A stretch of 64,000 bases of DNA from the NCBI RefSeq assembly GCF_029632765.1, contig NZ_CP121247.1, forward strand, positions 372,001 to 436,000, in the 5' to 3' direction. Below are positions 1 to 9,949 of this stretch, in pieces. Both the position numbers and the translations under genes were made by a program. Source of the stretch: Arcanobacterium wilhelmae (GTDB lineage: Bacteria; Actinomycetota; Actinomycetes; Actinomycetales; Actinomycetaceae). Numbering within the stretch: the first letter of the stretch is position 1; every line of letters starts with the position of its first letter. The notes beneath the pieces were generated by a model that saw nothing but the letters and a program-made list of their open reading frames with translations, searched no databases and had not been told where the DNA came from.

Positions 1-2
1 GG

Positions 3-2015
3 CAGATGTGGCGCTGGATGAACCGCACCGATTTCACCTATCTTGTCACGTCGCTCGAGGAAGAATACGAGGAGATCGCGCGCGATCACTCGAGCTATTG
101 GCTCATGCCTGGTCAGCTCCTTCACGCCCAGATGCCGCGCTTCGACGACCTCGCCGGGCTGCTCGGGAGAGAATCGCGCTACGTTCTCCTCGCGCCCACC
201 TGGCAAATCGAGGTGCAAAAGCGCCTCCGAGCTGGCGAGGATGTTCACCCGGAAGATACGCACCTGGGCCAGTGGCTCGATCTCGCGCTCAACGCCGACT
301 GGGGCGATCTGCAGCCCGTGATGTTCGTTCACCCGGTGTACGCACGCTGGATGAACCGCGATTACTTCCCACTTCCCACTGTCACAGGTACAGAGGTGCC
401 TGAGGTGCTGGCGCAGTCTGCAGCGGTGCTTTCCGACAAGTCCTCGTTGATCGACGACGGTCACATGATGGGGATCCCTGGAATCATCTGGAATCCCGAT
501 AACCTTCCCGATTTCGATCGTTATCGTGATATGCACGTTAAAGCCGGCGCCCACATCGCCACCTCGCGCGAAGAAGCCCTTGCGCTCGCGGACAAGGTTC
601 GCACAGGAGAGATTTCCCGTGAAAAGCCGATCGTGGATGGGCGCGCGCGAGAACGGCTTGTGAATATGCTGCTTGGGAGCGAATACTGGCGTCCTGCGGA
701 ACCCGTTGCGTTGCTTGAGCCGACGTCGCAGGAGTTACCGACGTCGGCGAACGAACCGGCGCAACTCCCTGTTCCTCCGAACCAACTGAGCATCACTGCG
801 TCGGCCGAGCTACCGACGCCGATCCGCGCCTCACTTATTTCGCCCGTATACGGGGTGGGCGAGTTCCTTCCGGAGTTCTTCGATTCCCTCGACGCGCAGA
901 CGCTTCCGCACGACCAATTCGAGGTGATTCTCGTATGCGATGGCCGGGTGGATTCCTCGCCTGAGCAGTGCCACGAATGGGCTGCGAAGACGGATATCCC
1001 AGTTCGCGTGATCGAGATCGAGAACTCTGGCCAGGGCGCCGCCAGGAACGTTGGGCTCACTGAGGCTCGCGGTGAATGGGTCGGGTTCCCGGACCCTGAT
1101 GACGTGCTTTCCGCGAACTACCTCGCGGAGCTGCTCGGCGCCGCCGATCGATATGCCGCCTACGAGCCGTCCACAGTGACGGCACACATCACGCTCTTCG
1201 GCATGAAGAAACCGCGTCGCCACGCGCTCGAGTTCCGCTTTGCGCGCGGGGAGCGGGTGGTCGATCCGCGCGAAGAACCAGCAGCAGTGCAGCTTTCGGC
1301 GTCGGATTCGCTGTTTAAGCGTTCCGTGGTCGACGCCGGCAATGCAAAGTTTGCTGAAGATCGCGAGGCCGCAACATTCGAAGATGCCATGTTTGTTGGT
1401 GACGTTCGAGAGGTGAATCCGGTCAGCGTTCTCGTGCCTGGCGCGAACTATTTCTACCGCCAGCGAGAAACGTCCACTGTCGGAAGTTCCTGGGCGAACC
1501 CCAAGCGGTTCACGCCGCAAATGCTTCGCCGCTACTTGCCGTATTTGAAAGCCCACCCGCATCCGTGGGCGGTTCAGGCGGTTCTCTACGACGTCGCGTG
1601 GTATTTCGTGGCTGCTTCCGAGGGTAGTATTCCGAGGAACCTCACTGACAAAAAGTTTATGAGTGCTTTCCGCCAGGTGCTCCGCCAGATGAGCACGGAC
1701 GATATCGTCGCGTGTCCGTGGGCTCACTTCCGCGGCGGACATCGTGCGGTCGCTTTGATGATGATGGACGTGCGAAAGATCGAAGTGGTTCGTGGAGGGA
1801 CACTAGTTCGCGACGACGCCGGTGTCCGGCTTATCGGTGGGCGAGCAACTCACCGCAGAGCGTCGCGTAAAGGTCCGAAGTGGATGAAGGTCACACCTGC
1901 ACGCTTTAACGGACAGTTTGTTAGCTGGAATGTCGTGCGTGGCGGGAAGCTGTGGAAACGGTCGGAGGTTGTTCGTGTTCCCATCAATGTTCCCCAACCT
2001 CACCTTGAAGCGTAG
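3..2015 (+). CDS. Partial CDP-glycerol transferase-like / GT2 fusion glycosyltransferase
   Basis: The frame is open to the window edge, so the 5' end lies upstream and at least 670 residues are seen. The first ~210 resemble the C-terminal half of CDP-glycerol glycerophosphotransferases (TagF type): YVLLAPTW near residue 60 and SDKSSLIDD near 143, in the place where the family has TDYSS. From about residue 275 a GT2 (GT-A) domain begins with SLISPVYGVGEFLPEFF, continues with GQGAARNVGL, and has the acidic metal site PDPDD near 362; a helical C-terminal part follows. Such fusions build teichoic-acid-like or other glycerol-phosphate wall polymers at the inner membrane face; the exact polymer cannot be told. 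The next gene starts 9 nt downstream, so the two are probably one operon. Confidence 0.8.
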   Translation, partial: QMWRWMNRTDFTYLVTSLEEEYEEIARDHSSYWLMPGQLLHAQMPRFDDLAGLLGRESRYVLLAPTWQIEVQKRLRAGEDVHPEDTHLGQWLDLALNADWGDLQPVMFVHPVYARWMNRDYFPLPTVTGTEVPEVLAQSAAVLSDKSSLIDDGHMMGIPGIIWNPDNLPDFDRYRDMHVKAGAHIATSREEALALADKVRTGEISREKPIVDGRARERLVNMLLGSEYWRPAEPVALLEPTSQELPTSANEPAQLPVPPNQLSITASAELPTPIRASLISPVYGVGEFLPEFFDSLDAQTLPHDQFEVILVCDGRVDSSPEQCHEWAAKTDIPVRVIEIENSGQGAARNVGLTEARGEWVGFPDPDDVLSANYLAELLGAADRYAAYEPSTVTAHITLFGMKKPRRHALEFRFARGERVVDPREEPAAVQLSASDSLFKRSVVDAGNAKFAEDREAATFEDAMFVGDVREVNPVSVLVPGANYFYRQRETSTVGSSWANPKRFTPQMLRRYLPYLKAHPHPWAVQAVLYDVAWYFVAASEGSIPRNLTDKKFMSAFRQVLRQMSTDDIVACPWAHFRGGHRAVALMMMDVRKIEVVRGGTLVRDDAGVRLIGGRATHRRASRKGPKWMKVTPARFNGQFVSWNVVRGGKLWKRSEVVRVPINVPQPHLEA

Positions 2016-2024
2016 GAGTTTGCG

Positions 2025-4838
2025 ATGACGATTTCACAGAGCGTTAACGATGAAAAAGTGACGATTCTGGTGCGTATTCCGCAGGAATACAACACGGAAG
2101 CTTTTGCTGCTCGTATTGGCGAGCTTGCGAATCTTCCACGGGTGGAACGAGTGGTACTGGCAGGCATGCCAGCTCAGGATTCAGGCGTACAAAGTAGTGA
2201 GAAGGTGAAGTTCGTTCCCGTTACGCACCCGATTCATTGGGTGCAGTGCGCGATCCCGCTTGTCGAGACTGAGTGGGTAATGATCGCGGCGCATCCGATC
2301 CAGCTTGAGATGGAGAGCTTCGGGCGGCGTATCGACTATGTGATCCGTCGTCACGTTGTTGCCTCGGTACCGGCACGTGAGGAAGCACCGTTCGCGGCCA
2401 CGCATCCGTGTGGAAGTATGTTCCGCGCGGAATTCATTCGGGAAGCTGCTGGTGAAGGCATGCTAGCGTCGTCCCGATGGTACGAGGAGCTCGTCGAGGA
2501 ACTTGTTCGCCGAAATGACGCCATGCTGTTCAATGGCCGTGCTTGCGCAGCTCATCCTCGCGCCGAATATTTTTCAACGGTATGGACATCGGTTCCTCGT
2601 CAGGAAATCCATGAGTTTGTGGCTTCCGTTGCGCGTTCGGTCCGCAGGTTTGCTGGTCAGCCAGTTGCTGGCGAACAGATGGCGGTCGAGCTTGTAGATC
2701 ACGAGTTTTGGTGGTTGTTTCGCAAGGCTGCGGAGCTATCGGACAGCGAGTGGGAGGCTCGTAGTGAGCTGATGAGTGAGGTATTTTCGTTGCTTACGCC
2801 GCCGGTGGCGAAGCGCCTCAACGTGTCAATGCGTGTCCTGACCTATCTCTGGGGGCACCATGATCGCGTCATGTTTGACTGGTTCCTCGCATTGTTTGAA
2901 GCACCTGGAGCCGAGGGGAAACTTGGCTATGATCGGGAAATCGGATCTTATATTCGCAAATTTCCACTGTTTGATGTGGAGTTTGAGAACTGTGAGTTGC
3001 CAAGTCTCGCTGTGATGGTTCCTGCACCATCTGATGAGCCTAATATGCGGCTCGCCTGGTTCGCTCCGCGGCAGGGTGGTGATCTGCGCATGGGTCTCCA
3101 TCTGGAATGGGCGGATGAGGAGCTCGACCCACGTTCGACCTCTGTGAAGGCCTGGGCAGTGAGTGAGAGTGGCGAAAAAGTACGCCTCCGACTTACTCGT
3201 ACACCGTGGGCATCGAAAGAACTTTCTCAGGTGCAAGAGGGATACGTTGATGAGCGTTGGGGGATCGCCACGGTGAGCGTTCCCGCACCTGGGAGTGAAC
3301 TGTGGGGGAGTATTCCTGGCGCACCGGCATCGTTCCAGGTACGCGTTGAGCTGACGCGTGCAAACGGGGAGGCGCGCGAGCTGGAACTCGTTGTTCCTGA
3401 AGGGTTTACCTTCCCAAGTGGGCAAGAAGCTGCGGGCTTGTTACTGGTACCAAGTTCTGACGACGCCGGTCACCTCGTCATCGCCGCGACGGTGGCGACC
3501 CCAGGGCACGTCCCTGGCGAGAGCTGGTCTGCTGCAGACACTGTTGTTGACGGCGTCGACGCTGTCGTAGCGACTGTTCATGACGGTGGCGTTACTGGAC
3601 ATGATGAAACGTCCCTCGTTGGGGATGAACTTGTACTAGAACTCAGCGAACGCGATAAGGCACAGATCCCGGAAATTCTCGCGTATTTGGCGAAGATGCG
3701 TCAGCATCCTGCCGATGCTTACCAGGTCCTCTTCGTCGCTTTTAATGGAAAAACTGTTGGGGATTCGCCATTGGCGCTGGATGAAGAGATTGCTCAGCGT
3801 CGGCCGGAAGTGCGCCGCATATGGGCTGTAGTGGACGAGAGCCAGGAAGTTCCTGCCGGCGCGCACGCAGTGCTCGTCGATTCTCCTGAATGGTTCGAAG
3901 CGCTCGCATCGTCGCATTGGATTGTCACGAACACCTTGCTTCCGTTCTATTTTCGCAGGGGAGAAGGGCAAAAGATTATCCAAACTTGGCACGGCACTCC
4001 GCTGAAGAGGATTGGTCTTGACACACAGATTCAGGGACATTCGCATCTGTTCCGGCAGAGTATCCTACGTCAGGCAAACGAGTGGAATCTCCTCCTTGCG
4101 CAGACACCTGCCGCCGGCGAGATTTTGGCAAAGGCCTTCGGCTATACGGGGGAAGTTTTCGATAGTGGCTACCCTCGCAACGATGTCTTGAACGACAGCG
4201 ACGAATCGTTTATGCGCCGGTTGCGGGTACGAAACCAGTTGGGCGTGCGGATTTCCGATGGTATTACGCCGAGCCGCCGCCCACAGATGGTGGTGTTGTA
4301 TGCTCCTACGTGGCGTGAATCTGCGCTTCGAGACGGTGAGCGCTCGGTGCATTTGCTCGACATTGCGGAACTTTCTCGCATACTTGGTGACGATGTGATC
4401 GTGGCCGTTCGGGCACACCATCAGGATTTCGACCCTAGTTGGGCCGAGTTGGAAACAGCTGGGCGGGTCATTAACGTCAGCGACTGGCCCGATGTGAATG
4501 ATTTGTTGCTGGCGGCCGACGTGCTTGTCACTGACTACTCCTCGATCATGTTCGATTTCTCTCAACTGAACAAACCCACCGTTCTCTACACTCCCGATCG
4601 CGACGAATACGGCACGGTTCGCGGGTTTTACAAGCAATTTGAGCCAATTGTTGCTGAACGGGGAATCCAGTCTCCTAAGGAAGCGGGCGCTGTGATTGCT
4701 GGCGCGCTCGAACCCGACTCGTTAGCCCGCAAAACGACGGAACGGATTCGAGAGATTTTGGAACAAGTGCAGGTGCAACAGGTGAGCGGTGACGTTGTCA
4801 CGCGTATGTTCCAACGGGAGTCGAAGAGTGAATGTTGA
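2025..4838 (+). CDS. CDP-glycerol glycerophosphotransferase family protein
   Basis: A protein of 937 residues, starting ATG nine bases after the previous stop. The C-terminal ~300 residues are a clear Glyphos_transf (TagF/TagB) domain: IIQTWHGTPLKRIG near 648, YAPTWRE near 758 and VTDYSSIMFDFSQLNKP near 834, holding the conserved His, the APTW motif and the acidic/Ser donor-site residues. The first ~550 residues have no motif I recognise; they may be a second degenerate transferase domain or a membrane-docking region. The family polymerises glycerol- or ribitol-phosphate from CDP-alditols on lipid-linked primers. With the preceding fusion protein it points to an anionic wall or surface polymer. 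Family is sure, substrate is not. Confidence 0.85.
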   Translation: MTISQSVNDEKVTILVRIPQEYNTEAFAARIGELANLPRVERVVLAGMPAQDSGVQSSEKVKFVPVTHPIHWVQCAIPLVETEWVMIAAHPIQLEMESFGRRIDYVIRRHVVASVPAREEAPFAATHPCGSMFRAEFIREAAGEGMLASSRWYEELVEELVRRNDAMLFNGRACAAHPRAEYFSTVWTSVPRQEIHEFVASVARSVRRFAGQPVAGEQMAVELVDHEFWWLFRKAAELSDSEWEARSELMSEVFSLLTPPVAKRLNVSMRVLTYLWGHHDRVMFDWFLALFEAPGAEGKLGYDREIGSYIRKFPLFDVEFENCELPSLAVMVPAPSDEPNMRLAWFAPRQGGDLRMGLHLEWADEELDPRSTSVKAWAVSESGEKVRLRLTRTPWASKELSQVQEGYVDERWGIATVSVPAPGSELWGSIPGAPASFQVRVELTRANGEARELELVVPEGFTFPSGQEAAGLLLVPSSDDAGHLVIAATVATPGHVPGESWSAADTVVDGVDAVVATVHDGGVTGHDETSLVGDELVLELSERDKAQIPEILAYLAKMRQHPADAYQVLFVAFNGKTVGDSPLALDEEIAQRRPEVRRIWAVVDESQEVPAGAHAVLVDSPEWFEALASSHWIVTNTLLPFYFRRGEGQKIIQTWHGTPLKRIGLDTQIQGHSHLFRQSILRQANEWNLLLAQTPAAGEILAKAFGYTGEVFDSGYPRNDVLNDSDESFMRRLRVRNQLGVRISDGITPSRRPQMVVLYAPTWRESALRDGERSVHLLDIAELSRILGDDVIVAVRAHHQDFDPSWAELETAGRVINVSDWPDVNDLLLAADVLVTDYSSIMFDFSQLNKPTVLYTPDRDEYGTVRGFYKQFEPIVAERGIQSPKEAGAVIAGALEPDSLARKTTERIREILEQVQVQQVSGDVVTRMFQRESKSEC

Positions 4839-5000
4839 AATAGCCGGAGCGAACTAGCGGCTGAGGGGGAGACCCATCAGTGATCAATTCTGTGGCTTCC
4901 AGATCATATTTTGAAGATCCAACGAATTGGCTGAGCATCGGCTGATAAGCTAGGAAAGTAGCGAGTGGAAGCTCGTGAATTTTGCAAAAGGAGATAAACA
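4839..5000 (+). promoter_or_regulatory. Leader of the leucine-rich-repeat surface protein gene
   Basis: A 162-base gap between the transferase gene and the LRR protein. A strong ribosome-binding site, AAAGGAGA, lies just ahead of the ATG at 5001. No clear terminator or sigma-70 promoter pair is visible, so co-transcription from upstream remains possible. Confidence 0.35.
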
Positions 5001-7097
5001 ATGCATCGATTGTTAACGCACAGCCTCCTCGTACGTGAGGGCAGCAAGCGTGAGGTTGCGGCCTTCGCGGCTGTTGCGGTTATTGCCTCGGCTTTCGCGG
5101 GAGGTGTCCAGCTCGCTTCAGCAGCAGGAACTGACGACGTTGTTCCAGATTTGGCTTTGCGAGCTTGTGTGAATGGGGCAATGAACCCGTGGCTCGCCAA
5201 GTACAAGCCGGGTGAGCCTCAGCGTAAGGCTGACGAGCCGGTGAGCGCTTCAGACATGGAAAATATTTTGTCGCGCCTTCAGGTCTTCCACTGTGATGAC
5301 AAGGCAGTGAAGTCACTTGAAGGTCTCCAGTATGCTACGGGTCTTCAGCGGATCTTTGTCTCCCACGCACCGTCGTCGACGGTTCCGCTGAACCAGCGTG
5401 TCTCGGACATTAGCCCAGTTGCTAAGCTTGCTAACCTCGAAGGTCTTTACCTCGGATATAACAACATTTCCCAGCTTCCCGATATGTCGGGTATGAAGTC
5501 ACTCAAGCTGCTGAATCTTGAGGGCAACGGCTCGAAGGCGTCCGAAGTTCAGGGCGCGAAGCCGCTCCACGCAGGCATTCGCGGTCTTGCATCGCTTAAG
5601 CCGCTCGCCGCGGTCTCCACGCTTGAGGACCTCAACGTTGATTACAACGACGTCTCCTCGCTCGAGGGTCTTGAGAATTCGACGAATATGAAGCTTCTCA
5701 AGGTGAGCCACAATTCGATTTCGTCGCTTGCTCCGATTGCGGGCCTGACTGGCGTAACTGATCTGCGTATTGATTCGAACAAGATTTCGGATTTCTCGCC
5801 ACTTGCGGCGCTGAAGAACGTCACCTACCTCGAGATGCAGAACAACAATAACCTGAACCAGCTTGGTTCTGTTCCGGCTCCGGCGTCGATCGATTTCATT
5901 GCGAATATGACGAAGCTTCAGGATGCGAACCTTCTGAAAAACGACATTGCGGATGCTGCGCCGTTGGCGAAGTTGACCTCGTTGAAGACTCTGAATATCG
6001 GTGACAACAAGATTGCGGATCTCTCGCCGATCCCGGATTCGGCGAAGGTCACGGCGTACCCGCAGTTCCCTGCTGGTTCTGTTGCGCCGTACTCGTACGA
6101 TCTTGCTAAGGGCGAGACTTACGTCGATCTGTCCAAGCTGAAGGATCAGTTCGGCAAGCAGATCACGCCGAGCAAGATTTACTTCCTGGGTAGCGTGGGT
6201 CAGAAGCCGTACACGATCTCCGCTGATGGTACGAAGGCGACGATCAAGTGGGCTCCGCCTAGCGAGGCGTGGATTGCGACATACAAGTACCCGCAAATTC
6301 GCGTTGAGTACGCTGGTGGCTCGAAGGTTGATCCGGTTCACGTGTCAACCGTTGTTCCGGAGAAGCCGAAGCCGGCCGACCCGACTCCGACCCCGAACCC
6401 GACGACTGAGGCTCCTGCTCCGGTTCCGACGACTGAGGCTCCGAAGCCGATGCCAACGACGGAAGCTCCTGCCCCGGTTCCGACCACGAAGCCGGCTCCA
6501 GCTCCGACGACTGAGGCTCCGAAGCCGATGCCAACGACGGAGGCTCCTGCCCCGGTTCCGACCACGAAGCCGGCTCCAGCTCCGACGACTGAGGCTCCGA
6601 AGCCAGCTCCGGCTGACAAGATTGTCACCCCGGGTACCCCGGTGTTCCCGAAGGCTGACGATCCGGCGAATTGCACGGTCAAGCCATTCGTGACGGTGAA
6701 GTCGACGCCGGGTGTCGCGTACTTCGTTGAGGCCAATGGTAAGCCGGTTGAAAAATACACGAAGAACGGCGATCTCTACACGTTCACCTACGGCTATGGT
6801 GAGACAGTGAAGGTGACTGCTACGGTGACCGAAGGCTACCAGCTTGCCAAGGACGCTCAGACCGAATGGACGTGGAAGGCTCCGACGCTCGCTGAGCTCA
6901 AGTGCAACACCGCCGCACCGTCGTCGAAGGCGCCGGTTGTTCCGATGAAGCCGAACAACGGCGGCATGAATGCCACGAAGCCCCAGGTGCATCAGTCGAT
7001 GCCAATGACTGGTTCGAACATCACGTACCTCGCCGTTGCCATGATGGCAACCATCCTTGCGGGTACGACGATGATCGTCCGCCGTCGTGAGAACTGA
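5001..7097 (+). CDS. Leucine-rich-repeat cell-wall surface protein, MPMTG anchor
   Basis: A protein of 698 residues. A signal peptide with a long n-region, hydrophobic core near residues 15-38 and ASA cleavage site is followed by an internalin-like LRR array at about 105-350, with repeats such as LEGLYLGYNNISQLP, LKVSHNSISSLAPI and LKTLNIGDNKIADLSPI. After an Ig-like stretch comes a Pro/Thr/Glu stalk (about 455-540) made of PTTEAPAPVPTT-type repeats, then a beta-rich domain near 545-635. The C-terminus is a sorting signal: MPMTG, a hydrophobic segment and RRREN. M replaces the usual L of LPXTG. LRR wall proteins usually bind host or bacterial ligands; the ligand here is unknown. The ribosome-binding site AAAGGAGA fixes the start. 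Confidence 0.88.
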   Translation: MHRLLTHSLLVREGSKREVAAFAAVAVIASAFAGGVQLASAAGTDDVVPDLALRACVNGAMNPWLAKYKPGEPQRKADEPVSASDMENILSRLQVFHCDDKAVKSLEGLQYATGLQRIFVSHAPSSTVPLNQRVSDISPVAKLANLEGLYLGYNNISQLPDMSGMKSLKLLNLEGNGSKASEVQGAKPLHAGIRGLASLKPLAAVSTLEDLNVDYNDVSSLEGLENSTNMKLLKVSHNSISSLAPIAGLTGVTDLRIDSNKISDFSPLAALKNVTYLEMQNNNNLNQLGSVPAPASIDFIANMTKLQDANLLKNDIADAAPLAKLTSLKTLNIGDNKIADLSPIPDSAKVTAYPQFPAGSVAPYSYDLAKGETYVDLSKLKDQFGKQITPSKIYFLGSVGQKPYTISADGTKATIKWAPPSEAWIATYKYPQIRVEYAGGSKVDPVHVSTVVPEKPKPADPTPTPNPTTEAPAPVPTTEAPKPMPTTEAPAPVPTTKPAPAPTTEAPKPMPTTEAPAPVPTTKPAPAPTTEAPKPAPADKIVTPGTPVFPKADDPANCTVKPFVTVKSTPGVAYFVEANGKPVEKYTKNGDLYTFTYGYGETVKVTATVTEGYQLAKDAQTEWTWKAPTLAELKCNTAAPSSKAPVVPMKPNNGGMNATKPQVHQSMPMTGSNITYLAVAMMATILAGTTMIVRRREN
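6429..6604 (+). repeat. 78-bp in-frame tandem repeat coding the Pro/Thr stalk
   Basis: Two near-identical 78-bp units (6429-6506 and 6507-6584) plus the first 20 bases of a third. Each encodes 26 residues of TEAPKPMP/TEAPAPVP/TKPAPAP type. The repeat can change copy number and so stalk length. Confidence 0.85.
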
Positions 7098-7110
7098 TTA
7101 ATTGCTCGCG

Positions 7111-7154
7111 AGTGAGTGGGTGGCAGGCTTTGCCTGCCACCCACTCACTGTTTA
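7111..7154 (+). terminator. Terminator after the LRR protein gene
   Basis: Perfect 18-bp stem (7111-7128 with 7132-7149) and 3-base loop, followed by GTTTAT. It ends transcription between the LRR gene and the next gene. Confidence 0.8.
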
Positions 7155-7213
7155 TCCGGAAAGATTCAGTAAACTGGTAACGAAACAGCACAGTGAGGAG
7201 GAAGATAAGCGTT

Positions 7214-9949
7214 GTGGAAAGGGCTGTGATGGGGCATGAGGGGCCATGCGTTGAGGCAATGTGCGTTTCCGAGGCGGAGCTTCGATCCGCTAACGAGCTT
7301 CTGGATATGTGCAACGAAAACTTTGTCGCTGAATTTGTCGTGCTGACATGTGCGGGTGAGAATGTTTCCTCCAAGGCAGCGAAACAGCTGGAAGCATTGC
7401 TTGACCAGTATCCATTTCTTGATGCAGTCGCGTTTCCTACACGTATGGATGATACTCAGCCTTTCTTTGCGACGGGGCCGCGTGTTGTCGACCTTCTGAA
7501 CGAGTGGGATCAAGCTCAGTTTGATCTGTTGAATGTGGTAGTACGGCGATCTGCGCTGGCACAAGGCAGGGACGACGGTATCGGCGTTTTTCCAAGTGCT
7601 ATACTGCGTCTCATCACCAAGACTTGGCGAATCGGTATCCTGTCGGAACCACTTGTGGAATCTCGTAGCGGTGATATGCGCCTCGAGCAGACCCGCGATA
7701 ACGCGCTTGACCGTGTGGGAATGCTCCTTGATAGTTACACTGCGGCAACCGCCTTGGTACCCCGTTTTGTTCAAACCCTTGCACTTCGGGAGCTCGCGTA
7801 TTGGCTACCACTCCAGGATCTTTCCGAACCGCAACTTTTTGAACGCGTTCGTGCCATTGCCAAGCGGTTCGAGCAGCGTGTGATTATGGCAGCTCCGGGA
7901 ATTGACGTCTCGATCCGGATGCAGATGCTATCCGTGGAACATGGGAACAATGTTGAGCCGTTGTTGAAGCGTGCGGGAAGTCGGTTTTTCCGAAATGGTG
8001 TGCCCGTGTGGGTTCCGGCCCGCGATGGTATGGTGTTTCACTTCTGCGATGCTCTGATCGACAACGGAGCGATCGTCGTCACGGGCGAATTCACTGGCTT
8101 TCGTGCCCAAGGAATTGAGTACGGCTTCCGTGTCGGTGACCGCTTTGTGCCAGTTGGTAGCGATTCAGTCGGGTCGGCATGGAACACGGATACACACGAA
8201 TATACTGGTGTGACAGTTCGTGCCGTGCTCGAGCTCGAGGAAGGCGATCGGCTCCTGCCTGCATACCGTATCGACGACGAAGTCACTTTGGTTGCGTACG
8301 AGTTTGCTGATGGCGCTTCAATTCAGCCGATCCCAGGTTCACATGTTGTGCTTGGTCGCCTCATGCTCACCAACTTTATGAACCAAGTCTTAGTCGCTGA
8401 ACGCGTCACGACGGCGCTGCGGGCACGGCGTCGTATAGGGTACCTGAAACGAAAACTCGGAATATCGCCGATTCCGGCAGTTTCCGTCGCGTCGCAATCT
8501 CTCAAAAGTGCGGAGAATAACGACGATCTACGTTCGACGCGATCCTTGCCACTGGCGGAGGGAAAATCCTATGTTCGGGTGCGTGTGCGCGATTGGAGCG
8601 GACTACTTGGCCAATACCTGCGAGTCTACTGCCGAGGCCAGAAAGTCTACGGCAATATTGTTGAACAGCCCGCGAAGGGAGAACCACTTGAGTACCGTAA
8701 CATTGTTGGGCCGTCCACAGATCCGCAAGACTACTGTGTGAACCTTCCGGTTCAGGCAGAGATCACGTGCTCGCCCGTCGCATTCACGACGCCTCAACAG
8801 AATAATTTCGATGAGAAATACCATGTTGAGCAACACGGCGACGTGTTCTACTCGGTGCGAGGAAACACCGCAAACCCACGGAAAGTGATTTTTACGTTTG
8901 CTGGGTGCTCAACATCGACGTCGCCGCTACAGTTCGTGATCTCGTATCTCGGTGGGATTACAGATAGCGAACTTGATACAGCCGCGTTGGTCGCTTTCCA
9001 GGATCGTTATCTCGTGGCAGGCTCCTATATGACCGTTGGTGCGGACAACGAGCAGATCGACGGGGCAGTCGATGACGCGATCTCGTCACTGTTGCGCAAG
9101 TGGAAGATTAACGAGAACAATGTGCTCTTTTTCGGTGCCTCGAAAGGCGGCTCGATTGCGCTTCGATTCGCAGCTCCTTATCCTCGGGCTGCAGTCGTGT
9201 GCGCTGTGCCGCAAATGAATCGGCCCTATTACTTCACGAAACCAGCGTTCAGGGAAAATCTCGGTGAACGCAGGGAACTGGCAACGTTCGGCGAGCCATC
9301 CGACTATTTCAATCGTTACCTTTCTGAAGGTCGGTCGGTTGATCTTTTCTACACCACCCGAGACGAGATTTCGAACTTTTCCGTGGTCGAGTTTCCCCAC
9401 CCGCAGTCCGGCTTGCGTACTCACAGGATCGACGGCATACACACCGACGTCGCCAGACGTGCGCTACCGACAATGCTTGGGAGGGTGAGGACTTTTCTTC
9501 GCGACGACGAGTTACCTGCGAGTCCGTGGCCACATGTCCGTGACGTCACGCTCAGCGCGAAAGGAGCCTTGATCTTTGCACGGGTCGAACTCGCTAGTGT
9601 GACGCCGGTGGATTCACCGGTGAATTGGTATCTCGAACGATCCTATGGTGAAGCAGTTCGCCGCTACGAGTTGCAGGAGGAAGATGGCGTTCTTGTCACG
9701 CCACCGACGTCGGGAATCAACACAGCATACGAGACGATACGTGGACTGTGGTCACTTCGATACATCAGCGAACGTGGTGAGACGTCGTGTGTTCCGCTAG
9801 CACAGTGGCCGCAAGCGTTCCGCTCGGCAAAGGTTCCTCACGGGCGCGACGTCGAAGGCCCCTCGCTTCTCCAACTCACTGATGGTGCTCAAAGCCGATA
9901 TCGCATCGGAACGGGGATGTTCTTGCTGAGTTTGATGTCTGCTACGTAG
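7214..9949 (+). CDS. Large alpha/beta-hydrolase-like surface-polysaccharide protein, probably frameshifted at 3' end
   Basis: About 911 residues. The RBS AGGAGGAAG at 7196-7204 overlaps an earlier GTG (7193), so GTG 7214 is preferred. The N-terminal ~200 residues resemble the helical tail that follows GT2 domains in teichoic-acid transferases. The part near residues 540-770 looks like an alpha/beta hydrolase with nucleophile elbow GASKGG near 644, as in XcbB/CpsF or Asp2-type accessory proteins. The last residues (FLLSLMSAT) look unnatural, while the -1 frame from the G-run at 9913-9916 continues with plausible coding sequence to 10236. The reading frame therefore seems broken by loss of one G. 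Neighbours suggest a role in surface polymer assembly; function not proven. Confidence 0.6.
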   Translation: MERAVMGHEGPCVEAMCVSEAELRSANELLDMCNENFVAEFVVLTCAGENVSSKAAKQLEALLDQYPFLDAVAFPTRMDDTQPFFATGPRVVDLLNEWDQAQFDLLNVVVRRSALAQGRDDGIGVFPSAILRLITKTWRIGILSEPLVESRSGDMRLEQTRDNALDRVGMLLDSYTAATALVPRFVQTLALRELAYWLPLQDLSEPQLFERVRAIAKRFEQRVIMAAPGIDVSIRMQMLSVEHGNNVEPLLKRAGSRFFRNGVPVWVPARDGMVFHFCDALIDNGAIVVTGEFTGFRAQGIEYGFRVGDRFVPVGSDSVGSAWNTDTHEYTGVTVRAVLELEEGDRLLPAYRIDDEVTLVAYEFADGASIQPIPGSHVVLGRLMLTNFMNQVLVAERVTTALRARRRIGYLKRKLGISPIPAVSVASQSLKSAENNDDLRSTRSLPLAEGKSYVRVRVRDWSGLLGQYLRVYCRGQKVYGNIVEQPAKGEPLEYRNIVGPSTDPQDYCVNLPVQAEITCSPVAFTTPQQNNFDEKYHVEQHGDVFYSVRGNTANPRKVIFTFAGCSTSTSPLQFVISYLGGITDSELDTAALVAFQDRYLVAGSYMTVGADNEQIDGAVDDAISSLLRKWKINENNVLFFGASKGGSIALRFAAPYPRAAVVCAVPQMNRPYYFTKPAFRENLGERRELATFGEPSDYFNRYLSEGRSVDLFYTTRDEISNFSVVEFPHPQSGLRTHRIDGIHTDVARRALPTMLGRVRTFLRDDELPASPWPHVRDVTLSAKGALIFARVELASVTPVDSPVNWYLERSYGEAVRRYELQEEDGVLVTPPTSGINTAYETIRGLWSLRYISERGETSCVPLAQWPQAFRSAKVPHGRDVEGPSLLQLTDGAQSRYRIGTGMFLLSLMSAT